Positions 1 to 8,600 of a stretch of 21,054 nucleotides of DNA are shown piece by piece (position 1 is the first letter of the stretch; each line of letters begins with the position of its first letter). The position numbers were made by a program, and so were the translations under genes. Origin of the DNA: CAZYJD01 sp964647785 (GTDB lineage Bacteria > Bacteroidota > Bacteroidia > NS11-12g > UBA9320); NCBI GenBank assembly GCA_964647785.1, contig CAZYJD010000032.1, positions 1-21,054 on the forward strand. Direction: 5' to 3'. Under the pieces are notes generated by a model. It was given only the letters and a program-made list of their open reading frames with translations, did not search any database and was not told the origin of the DNA.

Positions 1-961
1 TTTACTCGACTTCGAAAAACCTCTGGAAGAGTTGCATGAGCAGCTCGAAAAAGCCCGTGAAACCCACGAAAAGGGCAAGGTGGATATGAGCGACACCATC
101 GAGCAGCTCGAAAAGAAAATAGAAACGACCCGAAAGGCCATTTATAAGAATTTATCCGGTTGGCAGAAAGTCCAACTATCGCGTCATCCTGATCGTCCTT
201 ACACCCTTGATTACATCAATGGAATGTGTTCGGATTTTGTTGAGCTTCATGGTGATCGTACGGTTAAAGACGACAAGGCGATGATTGGTGGTTTTGCCCG
301 TTTGGACAACATTCCGGTGATGGTCATTGGTCATCAAAAGGGACGGAACACCAAACAAAGGCAATACCGCAACTTTGGAATGGCCAACCCTGAGGGATAT
401 CGCAAGGCCCTTCGACTCATGAAACTGGCAGAGAAATTCAACCGACCTGTGGTTACCTTGATTGATACCCCAGGTGCCTCACCGGGACTGGAAGCAGAAG
501 AACGCGGACAAGGGGAAGCCATTGCCCGAAATTTGCTCGAAATGTCGGTTCTAAAGGTGCCGGTTATTTGTGTGGTGATTGGCGAAGGAGCCTCCGGGGG
601 TGCATTGGGCATCGGTGTGGGCGACCGCATCGCCATGCTGGAATACACATGGTATTCTGTCATATCTCCTGAATCATGTAGTTCTATCTTGTGGCGCAGC
701 TGGGAACATAAAGAGAAGGCGGCAGAAGCCCTGAAACTTACCGCAGAAGACATGCTTCAAAATGGCTTGATCGATAAAATCATCAAAGAACCTTTGGGTG
801 GTGCCCACAACGATCCTGAAGCCATGTTCAAAGGCTTGAAAACAGAACTGAAAAAGATGATCCGCGAGTTGAAGGATGTTCCTTCAGATGAGCTGATAGC
901 TCAGCGCATCGATAAATTCAGCAAGATGGGCGTGGTTTATTCCGAGGCTGAAGAAGCCTGA
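1..961 (+). CDS. accA: Acetyl-CoA carboxylase carboxyltransferase subunit alpha (5' end cut by window edge)
   Basis: This is the alpha subunit of the carboxyltransferase half of acetyl-CoA carboxylase. With AccD it moves the carboxyl group from biotin on AccB to acetyl-CoA, giving malonyl-CoA for fatty acid synthesis in the cytoplasm. The reading frame is open from the first bases: codons from position 2 read LLDFEKPLEELHEQ, which matches the usual AccA N-terminus. The real ATG is therefore just outside the window, and the TTG at 32 is not the start. Family blocks are clear: ELHGDR, IGHQKGR, RNFGMANPEGYRKA, IDTPGASPG, AEERGQGEAIARN and GEGASGGALGIGVGDR, the last holding the oxyanion-type glycines of the crotonase fold. 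The final 25 bp overlap the 3' end of the convergent WbqC-like gene, and no terminator is visible between them. Confidence 0.97.
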   Translation, partial: LLDFEKPLEELHEQLEKARETHEKGKVDMSDTIEQLEKKIETTRKAIYKNLSGWQKVQLSRHPDRPYTLDYINGMCSDFVELHGDRTVKDDKAMIGGFARLDNIPVMVIGHQKGRNTKQRQYRNFGMANPEGYRKALRLMKLAEKFNRPVVTLIDTPGASPGLEAEERGQGEAIARNLLEMSVLKVPVICVVIGEGASGGALGIGVGDRIAMLEYTWYSVISPESCSSILWRSWEHKEKAAEALKLTAEDMLQNGLIDKIIKEPLGGAHNDPEAMFKGLKTELKKMIRELKDVPSDELIAQRIDKFSKMGVVYSEAEEA

Positions 962-1545
962 TCAATATACCACTGTTTCAGTAGTTCAGTGCTTTCAGGA
1001 CCGTAGTTGAACAATAGGTCCAATACGCTTACATTGTTGTCGAATGCCCTTTTGCCGGAGAAGTTTTGTTCATAAGCGCTTGGAAGGGGGAAAATCAGCT
1101 TTTCATCCTGCAGGTTGGGTGATCGATCAGAAAATTCAAGCTTTTGCCCTGCTCCAAGTTTTAAATGTACCCAGTTGAGGCTTGCTTCTAGCAGATCTCT
1201 GATCAAAAGGTGAGGGTGTAACAGTATTTCCCGAATGTCATCGGCATAGTATTCATAGAAGGGTGATTTCAAATAAGCCGTATCCAGACTCCGGATGTGT
1301 TCCAGCTGCCATTTGCTGCGAGAACTGATTTCCACCGCAGACAATCCTTTGTTTTTGCTGGCATGCACAATAGGTATACTGCAGACCTGCCTTTTATTGG
1401 GTCCACTAATCTCAAATCGGTTGCGATGGCTTTGCTTCTTCCACGAACCTCCTAAGCCGATTTCAATCTTGTTGTCGTGTAACATGCAGGTCCAATAACT
1501 CACCGGTCCGAACAGGAATGGCGGATATACATGTTCAGACTTCAT
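937..1545 (-). CDS. WbqC family protein
   Basis: A 202-residue protein that I assign to the WbqC-like family. The pattern is the hydrophobic YPP start (residues 7-9), W-KQSHRNR-I near residues 35-45, a short run resembling the IPI-strand, W-LEHIRSLDTAYLKSPFYEYY around 79-100, and a closing segment with L--L-YGPES. The family is named after a gene in O-antigen clusters, but most Bacteroidota copies lie outside such clusters and their activity is not established. I see no signal peptide, so it is probably cytoplasmic. The ATG overlaps the end of folK by 11 bp, which suggests the two are co-transcribed and coupled. Its 3' end overlaps accA on the other strand by 25 bp. Family assignment is from pattern memory, not a search. 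Confidence 0.8.
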   Translation of the reverse strand: MKSEHVYPPFLFGPVSYWTCMLHDNKIEIGLGGSWKKQSHRNRFEISGPNKRQVCSIPIVHASKNKGLSAVEISSRSKWQLEHIRSLDTAYLKSPFYEYYADDIREILLHPHLLIRDLLEASLNWVHLKLGAGQKLEFSDRSPNLQDEKLIFPLPSAYEQNFSGKRAFDNNVSVLDLLFNYGPESTELLKQWYIDQASSASE

Positions 1546-2041
1546 GTGGTGATAGCTTTTTCAGGTTGGAGTTATCCGCGCAATCGGTGAGCAATTGAGT
1601 AATGGATTTGCCACTCACAGGGTCAATGAAATCTGGGGCAATTTCCGCCAAAGGTTCCAGAACAAAGCGCCTGTTGGCAATCTCGGGATGGGGCACTTTG
1701 AGATATTTGTTCGCAGTGATGGTATTGCCGAGATACAAAAGGTCGATATCGATGATGCGCGGTCCCCACTTTTCAAATCGCACTCGCCCAATGGCATCTT
1801 CCGTCTCCAAAATGATCTTCAAAATCTCTGTTGCGCTAAAAATCCTTTCGGGTTCATACAAGGCGATCTGGTTATAAAATGCATCCTGATCGGTTTTGCC
1901 CCAAGCCGGTGTTTCGTAGATGGATGAAATCTCGAGGGCTTTACCAAATGCTTGTTCAAGCAGTTGTCTTGCACGATCGAGATAAAGGGCTCGTTGACCG
2001 AGGTTGCTTCCGAGGGATATGATGATGGGCTGCTTTTCCAA
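1535..2041 (-). CDS. folK: 2-amino-4-hydroxy-6-hydroxymethyldihydropteridine pyrophosphokinase (HPPK)
   Basis: Folate biosynthesis enzyme that transfers pyrophosphate from ATP to 6-hydroxymethyl-7,8-dihydropterin, the substrate then used by dihydropteroate synthase. The 168-residue length is normal for a monofunctional HPPK. Visible signatures: SLGSNLG (residues 9-15), the YETPAWG loop (42-48), RVRFEKWGPR (86-95), and RIIDIDLL with the two magnesium-binding aspartates D98 and D100, followed by VPHPEIANRRFVLEPL. The only usable start in frame is TTG at 2041, because a TAA lies four codons upstream and no ATG or GTG falls between. The gene is divergent from the 2066 gene with only 24 bp between the starts, so its promoter, if it has one of its own, must lie inside that neighbour's coding sequence. 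It overlaps the downstream WbqC-family gene by 11 bp. Confidence 0.95.
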   Translation of the reverse strand: MEKQPIIISLGSNLGQRALYLDRARQLLEQAFGKALEISSIYETPAWGKTDQDAFYNQIALYEPERIFSATEILKIILETEDAIGRVRFEKWGPRIIDIDLLYLGNTITANKYLKVPHPEIANRRFVLEPLAEIAPDFIDPVSGKSITQLLTDCADNSNLKKLSPHEV

Positions 2042-2051
2042 TGTCTTTGCT

Positions 2052-2059
2052 TATTTTTG
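2052..2059 (+). promoter_or_regulatory. Candidate -7 element (TATTTTTG)
   Basis: Exact match to the Bacteroidota TAnnTTTG -7 consensus, ending 6 nt before the ATG at 2066. Transcription starting 5-7 nt downstream would begin at or next to the start codon. No good TTTG -33 box is present at 19-21 bp spacing, so this rests on the -7 element and its position alone. Confidence 0.5.
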
Positions 2060-2065
2060 ACCTGT

Positions 2066-2530
2066 ATGGATCAACTCTTCGACCTCCTTCCACTTATTTT
2101 AGGGCTCATTTGGTATCTGAACCGGGGGCGCAAGAAGAAGGAGCGTGAAGTTACACGCGAATCTACTGAAGGAGACTCAGATCCAGCCAAAAGTCTACGT
2201 GATATTCTTCGTGAACTGGAAGGGGAGTTTGGTGAAAAACAGTCAACTCCAGCCGAGTCGGTTGAAATCGAAGAGGAAGCGGAGACAGAAGAAGCGCCCT
2301 ATGTGCATGAAGAACGCAAACATGTTTTTTCTTACGACGAAGGTGCTCAGGAAGAGCTAAAACGCCAGAAAGAACTGCTTGAACGAGCAGAACAGGATCG
2401 CGACCACCATGCCTTTGTCCATCCCCCAAAGGAAGCAGCAAAATCAGCCGAACCAACGGAAGAAGAAGTGCTTTTCAATTTGCGACAGGCCGTTATCTAC
2501 GACGCCATCATGCGCAGGCCGGAATATTAA
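2066..2530 (+). CDS. Small single-pass membrane protein with acidic cytoplasmic tail
   Basis: A 154-residue protein of unknown function. Residues 3-17 (LFDLLPLILGLIWYL) form one short transmembrane helix, followed by a basic stop-transfer patch (RGRKKK). The N-terminus is therefore outside and the tail inside. The tail is highly charged and rich in Glu (for example EIEEEAETEE), with a probable coiled-coil or helical segment QEELKRQKELLERAEQDRD, and ends in an ordered-looking stretch, LRQAVIYDAIMRRPEY. A similar C-terminal LRxAVIYxxIxxR ending occurs, as far as I recall, in other uncharacterised Bacteroidota proteins with this architecture. I chose ATG 2066 over the upstream in-frame codon at 1952 because the longer form would read through the folK start and the promoter element. 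The role is unknown; it might be a membrane-tethered adaptor. Confidence 0.75.
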   Translation: MDQLFDLLPLILGLIWYLNRGRKKKEREVTRESTEGDSDPAKSLRDILRELEGEFGEKQSTPAESVEIEEEAETEEAPYVHEERKHVFSYDEGAQEELKRQKELLERAEQDRDHHAFVHPPKEAAKSAEPTEEEVLFNLRQAVIYDAIMRRPEY

Positions 2531-2575
2531 CCACCGCGCTTAGCAAAACCAGTAGATAGATGTTTCCTTCAGCTG

Positions 2576-3292
2576 CTAGAAACCAGATGCCTGTTTGAAG
2601 GTGAACTTGATGCGATTGCCTTCATCATAGGCCACCACCTGATATACCTGGCCAGCTGTCATGCTTTGGCTGCTTGGGTCTTGATCAGGCTTGGGTGCAC
2701 CGGAGGCATCGGCTATTTCAGCTTTGTATGTTCCAGGCAAAAGGGCGATGTAGGCACTGTTTTGTTTGAAGTTTAGCGCTGCTCCAATGTCCTGCAAGGG
2801 AAATCCTCCAACATCGGTGCGTTCCAATCCGAGCTGATGGCTATTGGTGCGTTCAACCAAATTGATGAACTGTACATAAACTTTTGAAGCATCCGTAATG
2901 GTAAATTTCTGCTCCACTTTCAATACATCAGGATTATCACTTTTCCCGCAGAGGAAGAAATCATAAGCATTTGCCGCATTGAAATTCACCATTTGATTGA
3001 AAACTTCGGTGTTGTTGTCGCCATTCTTCACCATCACCGTATGACTGCCTTCCACCACATCTACTTGATTGCTGCTCTGTCCTGTTTTGAGTTGGGAAGC
3101 AAAGCCGGTACTCACGGAAAATGAACCTTTAACAATTCCTTCTGCGCCGTTAAAAAAACCAACTTTGGCATTCACAGGTACATTGTTGTTATTGTTATCA
3201 TCGGTCGGGGTGGGGTCAGAATCATCACCGCCGCATCCGATGAAAACAAGCATCGGAACAATCAATAATAGGGGGAGTAAAGTTTTTTTCAT
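2576..3292 (-). CDS. Surface-type lipoprotein, possibly DUF4397-like
   Basis: A 238-residue predicted lipoprotein. Residues 1-19 are a signal peptide (MKK then a Leu-rich core) ending in a lipobox, FIGC, with the lipidated cysteine at 20. The residues after it (GGDDSD, then a Pro/Thr/Asp and Asn-repeat linker to about 38) are acidic, resembling the export signal that sends Bacteroidota lipoproteins to the outer leaflet of the outer membrane. The remainder is beta-rich, with ARVGFFNG-like, VEGSHTVMVKNGD and LLPGTYKAEIAD segments reminiscent of DUF4397 repeats; that assignment is tentative. I take ATG 3292 as the start because upstream in-frame codons read through the heptamer repeat. It ends convergently 45 bp from the 2066 gene. 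Function is unknown. Confidence 0.75.
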   Translation of the reverse strand: MKKTLLPLLLIVPMLVFIGCGGDDSDPTPTDDNNNNNVPVNAKVGFFNGAEGIVKGSFSVSTGFASQLKTGQSSNQVDVVEGSHTVMVKNGDNNTEVFNQMVNFNAANAYDFFLCGKSDNPDVLKVEQKFTITDASKVYVQFINLVERTNSHQLGLERTDVGGFPLQDIGAALNFKQNSAYIALLPGTYKAEIADASGAPKPDQDPSSQSMTAGQVYQVVAYDEGNRIKFTFKQASGF

Positions 3293-3348
3293 GATCAATA
3301 ATTTTGAAGCAATATACTCAAATGCGTTAAAATAGACTGTCCTCATGA

Positions 3349-3383
3349 GATTTCTGATTTCTAACTTCGGATTCCTGACTTCT
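3349..3383. repeat. Five-unit degenerate heptamer array
   Basis: Five consecutive 7-bp units fill this stretch exactly, between the lipoprotein start and the end of the threonine-synthase-like gene. The first two units are identical (GATTTCT) and the other three differ from it by one to four bases; the consensus is GAYTTCT. Read on the minus strand the array gives the runs AGAAATC and AGAAGTC. I recall similar A/T-rich heptamer arrays in intergenic regions of other Bacteroidota genomes, but cannot confirm this here. Confidence 0.65.
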
Positions 3384-3409
3384 TTTGCATACAAGCGGTA
3401 AATGCCCAT

Positions 3410-4486
3410 TCACTTCTTCAGCCCATGTCCGCTAAAAAGGGTGGCAATTCGCTCCGAAGGCAAGGCATTTGTTCGGAGGTATTGGCGCAAGCCGGCGATG
3501 GTTGCCGCGGAAGTGGGTTCAATGTAATAACCCATTTTACCCATGAGTTGATGGGTTTGAGCAATTTCTTCTTCGTTCACCTTCAGCACAAGTCCACCGC
3601 TACTGTTTACGGCTTGTAGCATTTGGGTGAGCCGAACGGGTTGTGCAATGGCAATGCCTTCAGCCAGCCCGGGTTCTGATGCTGCTAAAAAAGGCGTACC
3701 GCTCCAAGCGGCATGAAGGGGCGCACATTTCTCTGTTTGCACCGCAATAAGGCGAGGCAAATGTCCGATTAAACCAGCTTGAAAAAGTTCACGAAATCCA
3801 ATTTCAGCCCCCAAAAGCAGAGTGCCATTCCCCGCTGGAAGAACCAGGGTTTCCGGAACATTCCATCCACTTTGTTCGGCGATTTCAAATGCAAAGGTCT
3901 TGATACCTTCGTAAAAAACAGGATGATAGCAATGACTGGCATAGGGCATGTTTTCAGCCATCAGCAAAGCTTCCTCAGCAGCTGCCTGCCGGTTGCCTTT
4001 AACGAGTCTGAGTTCAGCCCCATATTGGGTGATTTGTCTCAATTTGGCTGGTGACGTATCTTCAGGAACCACAATGGTGCAATGCATACCGTGTAATGCG
4101 GCATAAGCGGCAATGGATGCTCCGGCATTGCCCGATGAATCTTGCACCACCTTTTTCACTCCCATTTCATGTAGATAGGCCATTAACACGGCACTTCCCC
4201 GATCTTTATAACTGCCGGTGGGTGAAAGCTGTTCTTGTTTTACGCCAATCATTTTGCCGTCTATTTCTATGTGCAAAAGCGGTGTCATCCCCTCGCCCAT
4301 GCTCAAGGCAAAACTTTCAGAAACCGGCATCATTTGGAGATAGCGCCAAATTCCAATTCTTTCAGCTTGTATGAACTCTGAAACAAACGGCTGCCGATTT
4401 GAGATGTTCAACGGACCGGTAGATCGGTTGATGAGCAGCATCTCATTGGCCGCATAGCTTTTCCCTTTCTCTGAAGTGAAAATCAT
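3410..4486 (-). CDS. Threonine-synthase-like PLP-dependent enzyme
   Basis: A 358-residue fold-type II PLP enzyme. The cofactor lysine is K94 in GSYKDRGS, the asparagine loop is SSGNAG (117-122), and the phosphate-binding glycine loop is PAGNG (217-221). The SGEGMTPL-like start (SMGEGMTPL, 62-70) and EPTSAATIAGL near the C-terminus fit the threonine synthase branch, which turns O-phosphohomoserine into threonine and phosphate. The N-terminal region, where many relatives carry a CxxCG zinc-binding element, is present but has no cysteines. It is not next to homoserine kinase or aspartokinase genes. It is translationally coupled (ATGA overlap) to the upstream CPBP protease gene. It could be a true threonine synthase or a related beta/gamma-eliminating enzyme with another substrate. 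Confidence 0.8.
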   Translation of the reverse strand: MIFTSEKGKSYAANEMLLINRSTGPLNISNRQPFVSEFIQAERIGIWRYLQMMPVSESFALSMGEGMTPLLHIEIDGKMIGVKQEQLSPTGSYKDRGSAVLMAYLHEMGVKKVVQDSSGNAGASIAAYAALHGMHCTIVVPEDTSPAKLRQITQYGAELRLVKGNRQAAAEEALLMAENMPYASHCYHPVFYEGIKTFAFEIAEQSGWNVPETLVLPAGNGTLLLGAEIGFRELFQAGLIGHLPRLIAVQTEKCAPLHAAWSGTPFLAASEPGLAEGIAIAQPVRLTQMLQAVNSSGGLVLKVNEEEIAQTHQLMGKMGYYIEPTSAATIAGLRQYLRTNALPSERIATLFSGHGLKK

Positions 4487-5474
4487 CCGCCAACTTCTTT
4501 GCCTCCGAACAAAGCCTTTCCATGAACACTCAGAAAAGCACCGATCTCCATCATCCAGGCAATGCCCACATGCACAATGAGTCCACCTGCCACCGATCGG
4601 CTGTAATAAGAAATGATTCCAAGAAGGGTTCCACCAAAGAAGGAGCTGATGGTTTCGCCCATGGGTTTCCCAAAGTGAATTAAAACATAAAATGCTGTCA
4701 TTGGTAAAATTGCACCCGGACCTGTTAACCGCATGAAAGCCAGAATGAGGAAGCCCCTAAAAAAAAACTCCACATAAAAGAAGTCGAAGCCATACACAAG
4801 CTCGTACAACAAGAAATATTTGCGATCAGAAATCACACTGAAATCAATGTCATGTATGCGCCCACCTCGCGGATAGNNNNNNNNNNNNNNNNNNNNNNNN
4901 NNNNCAGAAAATCGCCTTGAAAAGATGCCCATGCCACCAGCGGAACCATAATTGCCAGCATAATCAAATACGGTCGGGTATCATAATTCTTAAGGGTTAA
5001 TCCGTATAAGGGCATGCGCTTGCGATCAAAAATGAGCCAGTAAATAAAAATGGGAATGATCACCATCAATCCTCTGCCCGCGGTGTGCAGCACTTTGTAC
5101 CAGAAATAACTCTTATTGGCATTCTTGAGTATGTCGTGCAACCACTGAAACCAAAGGTACGAAGAGGAGCGCACCGAATACACCAGGAGGGCAAAAACAA
5201 ACAGGAACCAAAAGGCGGGTTTTCCCAAAAAGGAAAAGTCTTTCTGTACGACAGCCTGAAAAAGGTAAACCGCCAAAAACGGGATGCCATAAAACAGCAT
5301 GAACCAGCCGGTTAAACGAAAGCTCCATGCATGGGCATTCACCATATTTCGGTACAGATCATGCCAGTAGTTGAGGTAAATTCCCACTGCCAATAGGGCA
5401 ATGGTAAACGCCATCACCCGCCAGTCGAAGCCATCCCGAAAATAAGTTCTTAGATAATGAATGATTTTTTTCAA
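4483..5474 (-). CDS. CPBP family intramembrane metalloprotease, interrupted by an assembly gap
   Basis: Predicted multi-pass membrane protein of the CPBP (CAAX protease and bacteriocin-processing) family. The N-terminal part, 5474 to 4905, holds about five hydrophobic helices and ends ASFQGDFL. The C-terminal part, 4876 to 4483, starts YPRGG and carries the three family motifs: EFFFRG (the motif-1 Glu and Arg, with Val in place of the preceding Glu), FYVLIH (motif-2 His) and IVHVGIAWMME (motif-3 His). These are taken to bind the metal or activate water within the membrane. A 28-N run separates the parts and shifts the frame; this is an unresolved gap, not shown to be a mutation. The start is TTG at 5474, because an in-frame TGA lies two codons upstream. 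The stop overlaps the next gene's ATG (ATGA). Substrate unknown. Confidence 0.8.
4877..4904. other. Assembly gap (28 N)
   Basis: A run of 28 undetermined bases inside the CPBP protease gene. For the gene to be continuous the true length must leave remainder 2 when divided by 3, and 28 leaves remainder 1. The flanking residues (DFL before, YPRGG after) look nearly contiguous compared with relatives as I remember them, so the real missing sequence may be very short. Confidence 0.97.
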
Positions 5475-5488
5475 GCCTCACAAAGAAA

Positions 5489-5501
5489 GTACAAAATGTA
5501 C
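5489..5501. promoter_or_regulatory. Palindrome over a candidate -7 element of the CPBP gene
   Basis: Perfect 5-bp inverted repeat GTACA-AAA-TGTAC. On the minus strand it contains TACATTTTG, one base off the TAnnTTTG spacing, about 17 nt before the TTG start of the CPBP gene. It could be an operator over the promoter, or chance. Confidence 0.3.
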
Positions 5502-5623
5502 ATAAACTGCAGCCACCAGATCTCATAAGATGCATGTATTTTTAATGCTAAATGTGGAAACATTCACTTCCCTCTCATGAGCTGAAGTTGCTAAATTCGA
5601 ACGTTCATTTTAAGCATCGCACC

Positions 5624-8600
5624 ATGTCTGACTTTTGCCATTTACATTGCCACACCCAATTCTCTTTGCTCGATGGAGCGGCCTCGGTGAAGGATATGAT
5701 CTCCAAAGCCGCTGATGATGGAATGCCGGCGGTGGCCATTACTGATCACGGCAATATGTTTGGGGTGTTTGAATTTGTTAAAACTGCCAATAGCAAAGGG
5801 GTTAAGCCCATCATTGGTTGCGAGTTTTATGTGGTTGAAGATCGGTTGAAGCGATCATTTACCGGAGGTGAAAGAGATCGAAGGTTTCACCAATTGCTTT
5901 TGGCAAAAAACGAAACGGGTTATCGAAACATTTCTAAACTCAGTTCAGTGGGTTTCATCGATGGTTTGTATGGCAAATATCCACGAATAGATCGCGCGCT
6001 TCTCGCAGAGCATTGCGAGGGATTGATAGCCACCACCTGTTGCATTGGGGCCGAAGTGCCTCAGGCCATTTTGCACAAAGGCGAAGATGAAGCAGAGAAA
6101 ATCTTTCTCGAATGGCTCAAACTCTTTGGCGATGATTACTACATCGAACTGCAGCGACATGGCCTCACCAATATCGATAACACCGGCATGAGCCAGGAAG
6201 ATGTGAATCAGGTATTGCTAAAATGGTCGCGTAAATATGGTGTGCCAGTGATTGCCACCAATGACTCGCATTACGTAAATGAAGGCGATGCCAATGCACA
6301 CGACATTCTTCTTTGCATCAATACAGGCGATACCCAGGAAACACCCAAAGGCGATGGAAAAGGAATGCGATTCGGCTTTCCTAACAATGAGTTCTTCTTC
6401 AAAACCCAACAGGAGATGAAGCAACTGTTCTCTGATGTGCCCGATGCCATTGAGAATACCCTTGCCATTGCGGAGAAAGTTCAGACCCCAAATTTGGAGC
6501 GAGATGTACTGCTGCCCAATTTTGTTTTGCCCCAGGGTTTTCAAACACAGGACGAATACCTCCGACACCTTACTTACGAAGGAGCCCGAAAACGCTATGG
6601 TCAAATTACTGAAGGGATCCGCGAAAGACTCGACTTTGAATTGCAAACCATCGAGAAAACGGGCTATCCGGGATATTTTTTAATTGTTCAAGACTTCACT
6701 TCTGTTGCCCGTGAATTGGGTGTTTCCGTTGGCCCTGGAAGGGGATCTGCCGCGGGAAGTGCCGTGGCTTATTGTTTGGGGATTACCAATGTTGACCCCA
6801 TTAAATACGATCTGCTGTTTGAGCGTTTCCTCAATCCCGAGAGGGTGAGCCTACCCGATATCGACATTGATTTTGACGACGAAGGTAGAAGCAAAGTGAT
6901 TGATTATGTGGTGAAAAAATACGGCCAGGATAAGGTGGCGCAAATCATTACCTACGGATCTATGGCAGCAAAACTATCCATACGGGATGTTGGGCGGGTG
7001 CTGAATTTGCCCATCCCCGTAGTGGATCAGTTGACAAAGCTCATACCAGGCACCCATAGCTTGAAAGAGCTGTTCGACCTGAGCGAGAAAACACTCAAAG
7101 AAAAAGCCCGCAATGATCATTGGGAGAGCGTACAAAAAATCCGTGAAATTTATCAGTCGCAATCGCAGGAATCAAAGGTGCTGCAAGAAGCAAAAAAGCT
7201 GGAAGGTTCTATCCGAAACACAGGTGTGCATGCATGTGGAGTGATCATAACCCCTGAAAGCCTAACCGAATTGTTGCCGGTAACCGTGGCTAAGGATAGT
7301 GATTTACTGCTCACGCAATACGACAACAAAGTGGTGGAATCAGCCGGATTGCTTAAAATGGACTTTCTGGGCCTGAAAACACTCAGCATCATCAAGGATG
7401 CCATCGCCTTGGTGAAAGAGCGACATGGCGTGGACATTGACCCGGATGAGATTCCATTAGACGACGAGAAAACTTACGAACTGTTTCAAAAAGGTTTAAC
7501 GGTTGGGGTGTTTCAGTTCGAATCTCCCGGCATGCAGAAATACCTCAAAGAACTGAAGCCCACCCGTTTTGAAGACTTGATTGCCATGAATGCCCTATAT
7601 CGCCCGGGCCCCATGGATTACATTCCAAACTTTGTACGTCGTAAACACGGCTATGAACCCATCAGCTACGACGATCCGGCCATGGAAGAATTTTTGGCTG
7701 AAACTTATGGAATTACGGTTTATCAAGAGCAAGTAATGCTCTTATCGCAGAAGCTGGCCGGTTTTACCAAGGGCCAAGCCGATACCCTCCGCAAAGCCAT
7801 GGGGAAGAAGAAGAAAGAGGTAATTGACCAACTGAAACCCATGTTCATGGAACAAAGTGAACAAAGAGGGCATCAGAAGGAGGTGATGGAGAAGGTTTGG
7901 AAAGATTGGGAAGCTTTTGCCTCCTATGCCTTTAATAAATCGCACTCTACCTGCTACTCGGTGGTGGCATTTCAAACAGCTTACCTAAAAGCCAATTACC
8001 CTGCCGAGTACATGGCAGCTGTGCTCACCCATAACATGAATGATATAAAAAAGGTGAGCTTCTTCATGGAAGAGTGTAGGAATTTAGGTATTGAGGTTTT
8101 AGGGCCTGATGTGAATGAAAGCAAGCTGAAATTTGCAGTAAACAAACAGGGCGCAGTGCGATTTGGTATGGCGGCCATTAAAGGTGTAGGTGAGGCTGCT
8201 GCTGAAGAAATTATTCGTGTGCGAGAAGAAAAAGGTTGGTTCAATTCCCTGTTCCACCTTACCTCAGAAGTAAATTTACGCACCGTCAATAAAAAATCGC
8301 TCGAAGCACTTGCGCTTGCAGGAGCATTTGATGGCCTGGGTGAGCAAAACCGAGCAGTTTACGTGGAGATAGGAGAAAATGGCTCATCGGGAATTGAGAT
8401 GGCCTTGAAATACGGAAATATGCTGCAACAAAATCGAGACGGAGGACAAGCATCCTTATTTGGAGAAAGTGGCAGCGCCGAACTACAAGAACCCAAATTC
8501 CCTGAAATAGAAGATTGGGGGCTGCTCGAGAAATTGAACCGTGAAAAAGAGGTGATCGGCATGTACATCAGTGGTCATCCACTTCAGCCTTATGCTTTTG

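Noticed and set aside
334..753. A 139-codon open frame antisense to accA
   Set aside because: Entirely inside accA with low-complexity Ser/Pro/Arg content typical of antisense reading; no start context.
1952..2065. Longer N-terminus for the small membrane protein
   Set aside because: It would overlap the folK start on the other strand and read through the -7 promoter element; the hydrophobic anchor begins exactly after ATG 2066.
3293..3409. N-terminal extension of the lipoprotein
   Set aside because: The extension is translated heptamer repeat and places the signal peptide internally; ATG 3292 gives a proper lipoprotein signal.
4483..5474. Frameshifted pseudogene or two separate CPBP genes
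   Set aside because: The frame change coincides exactly with the 28-N gap, so it gives no evidence of mutation.
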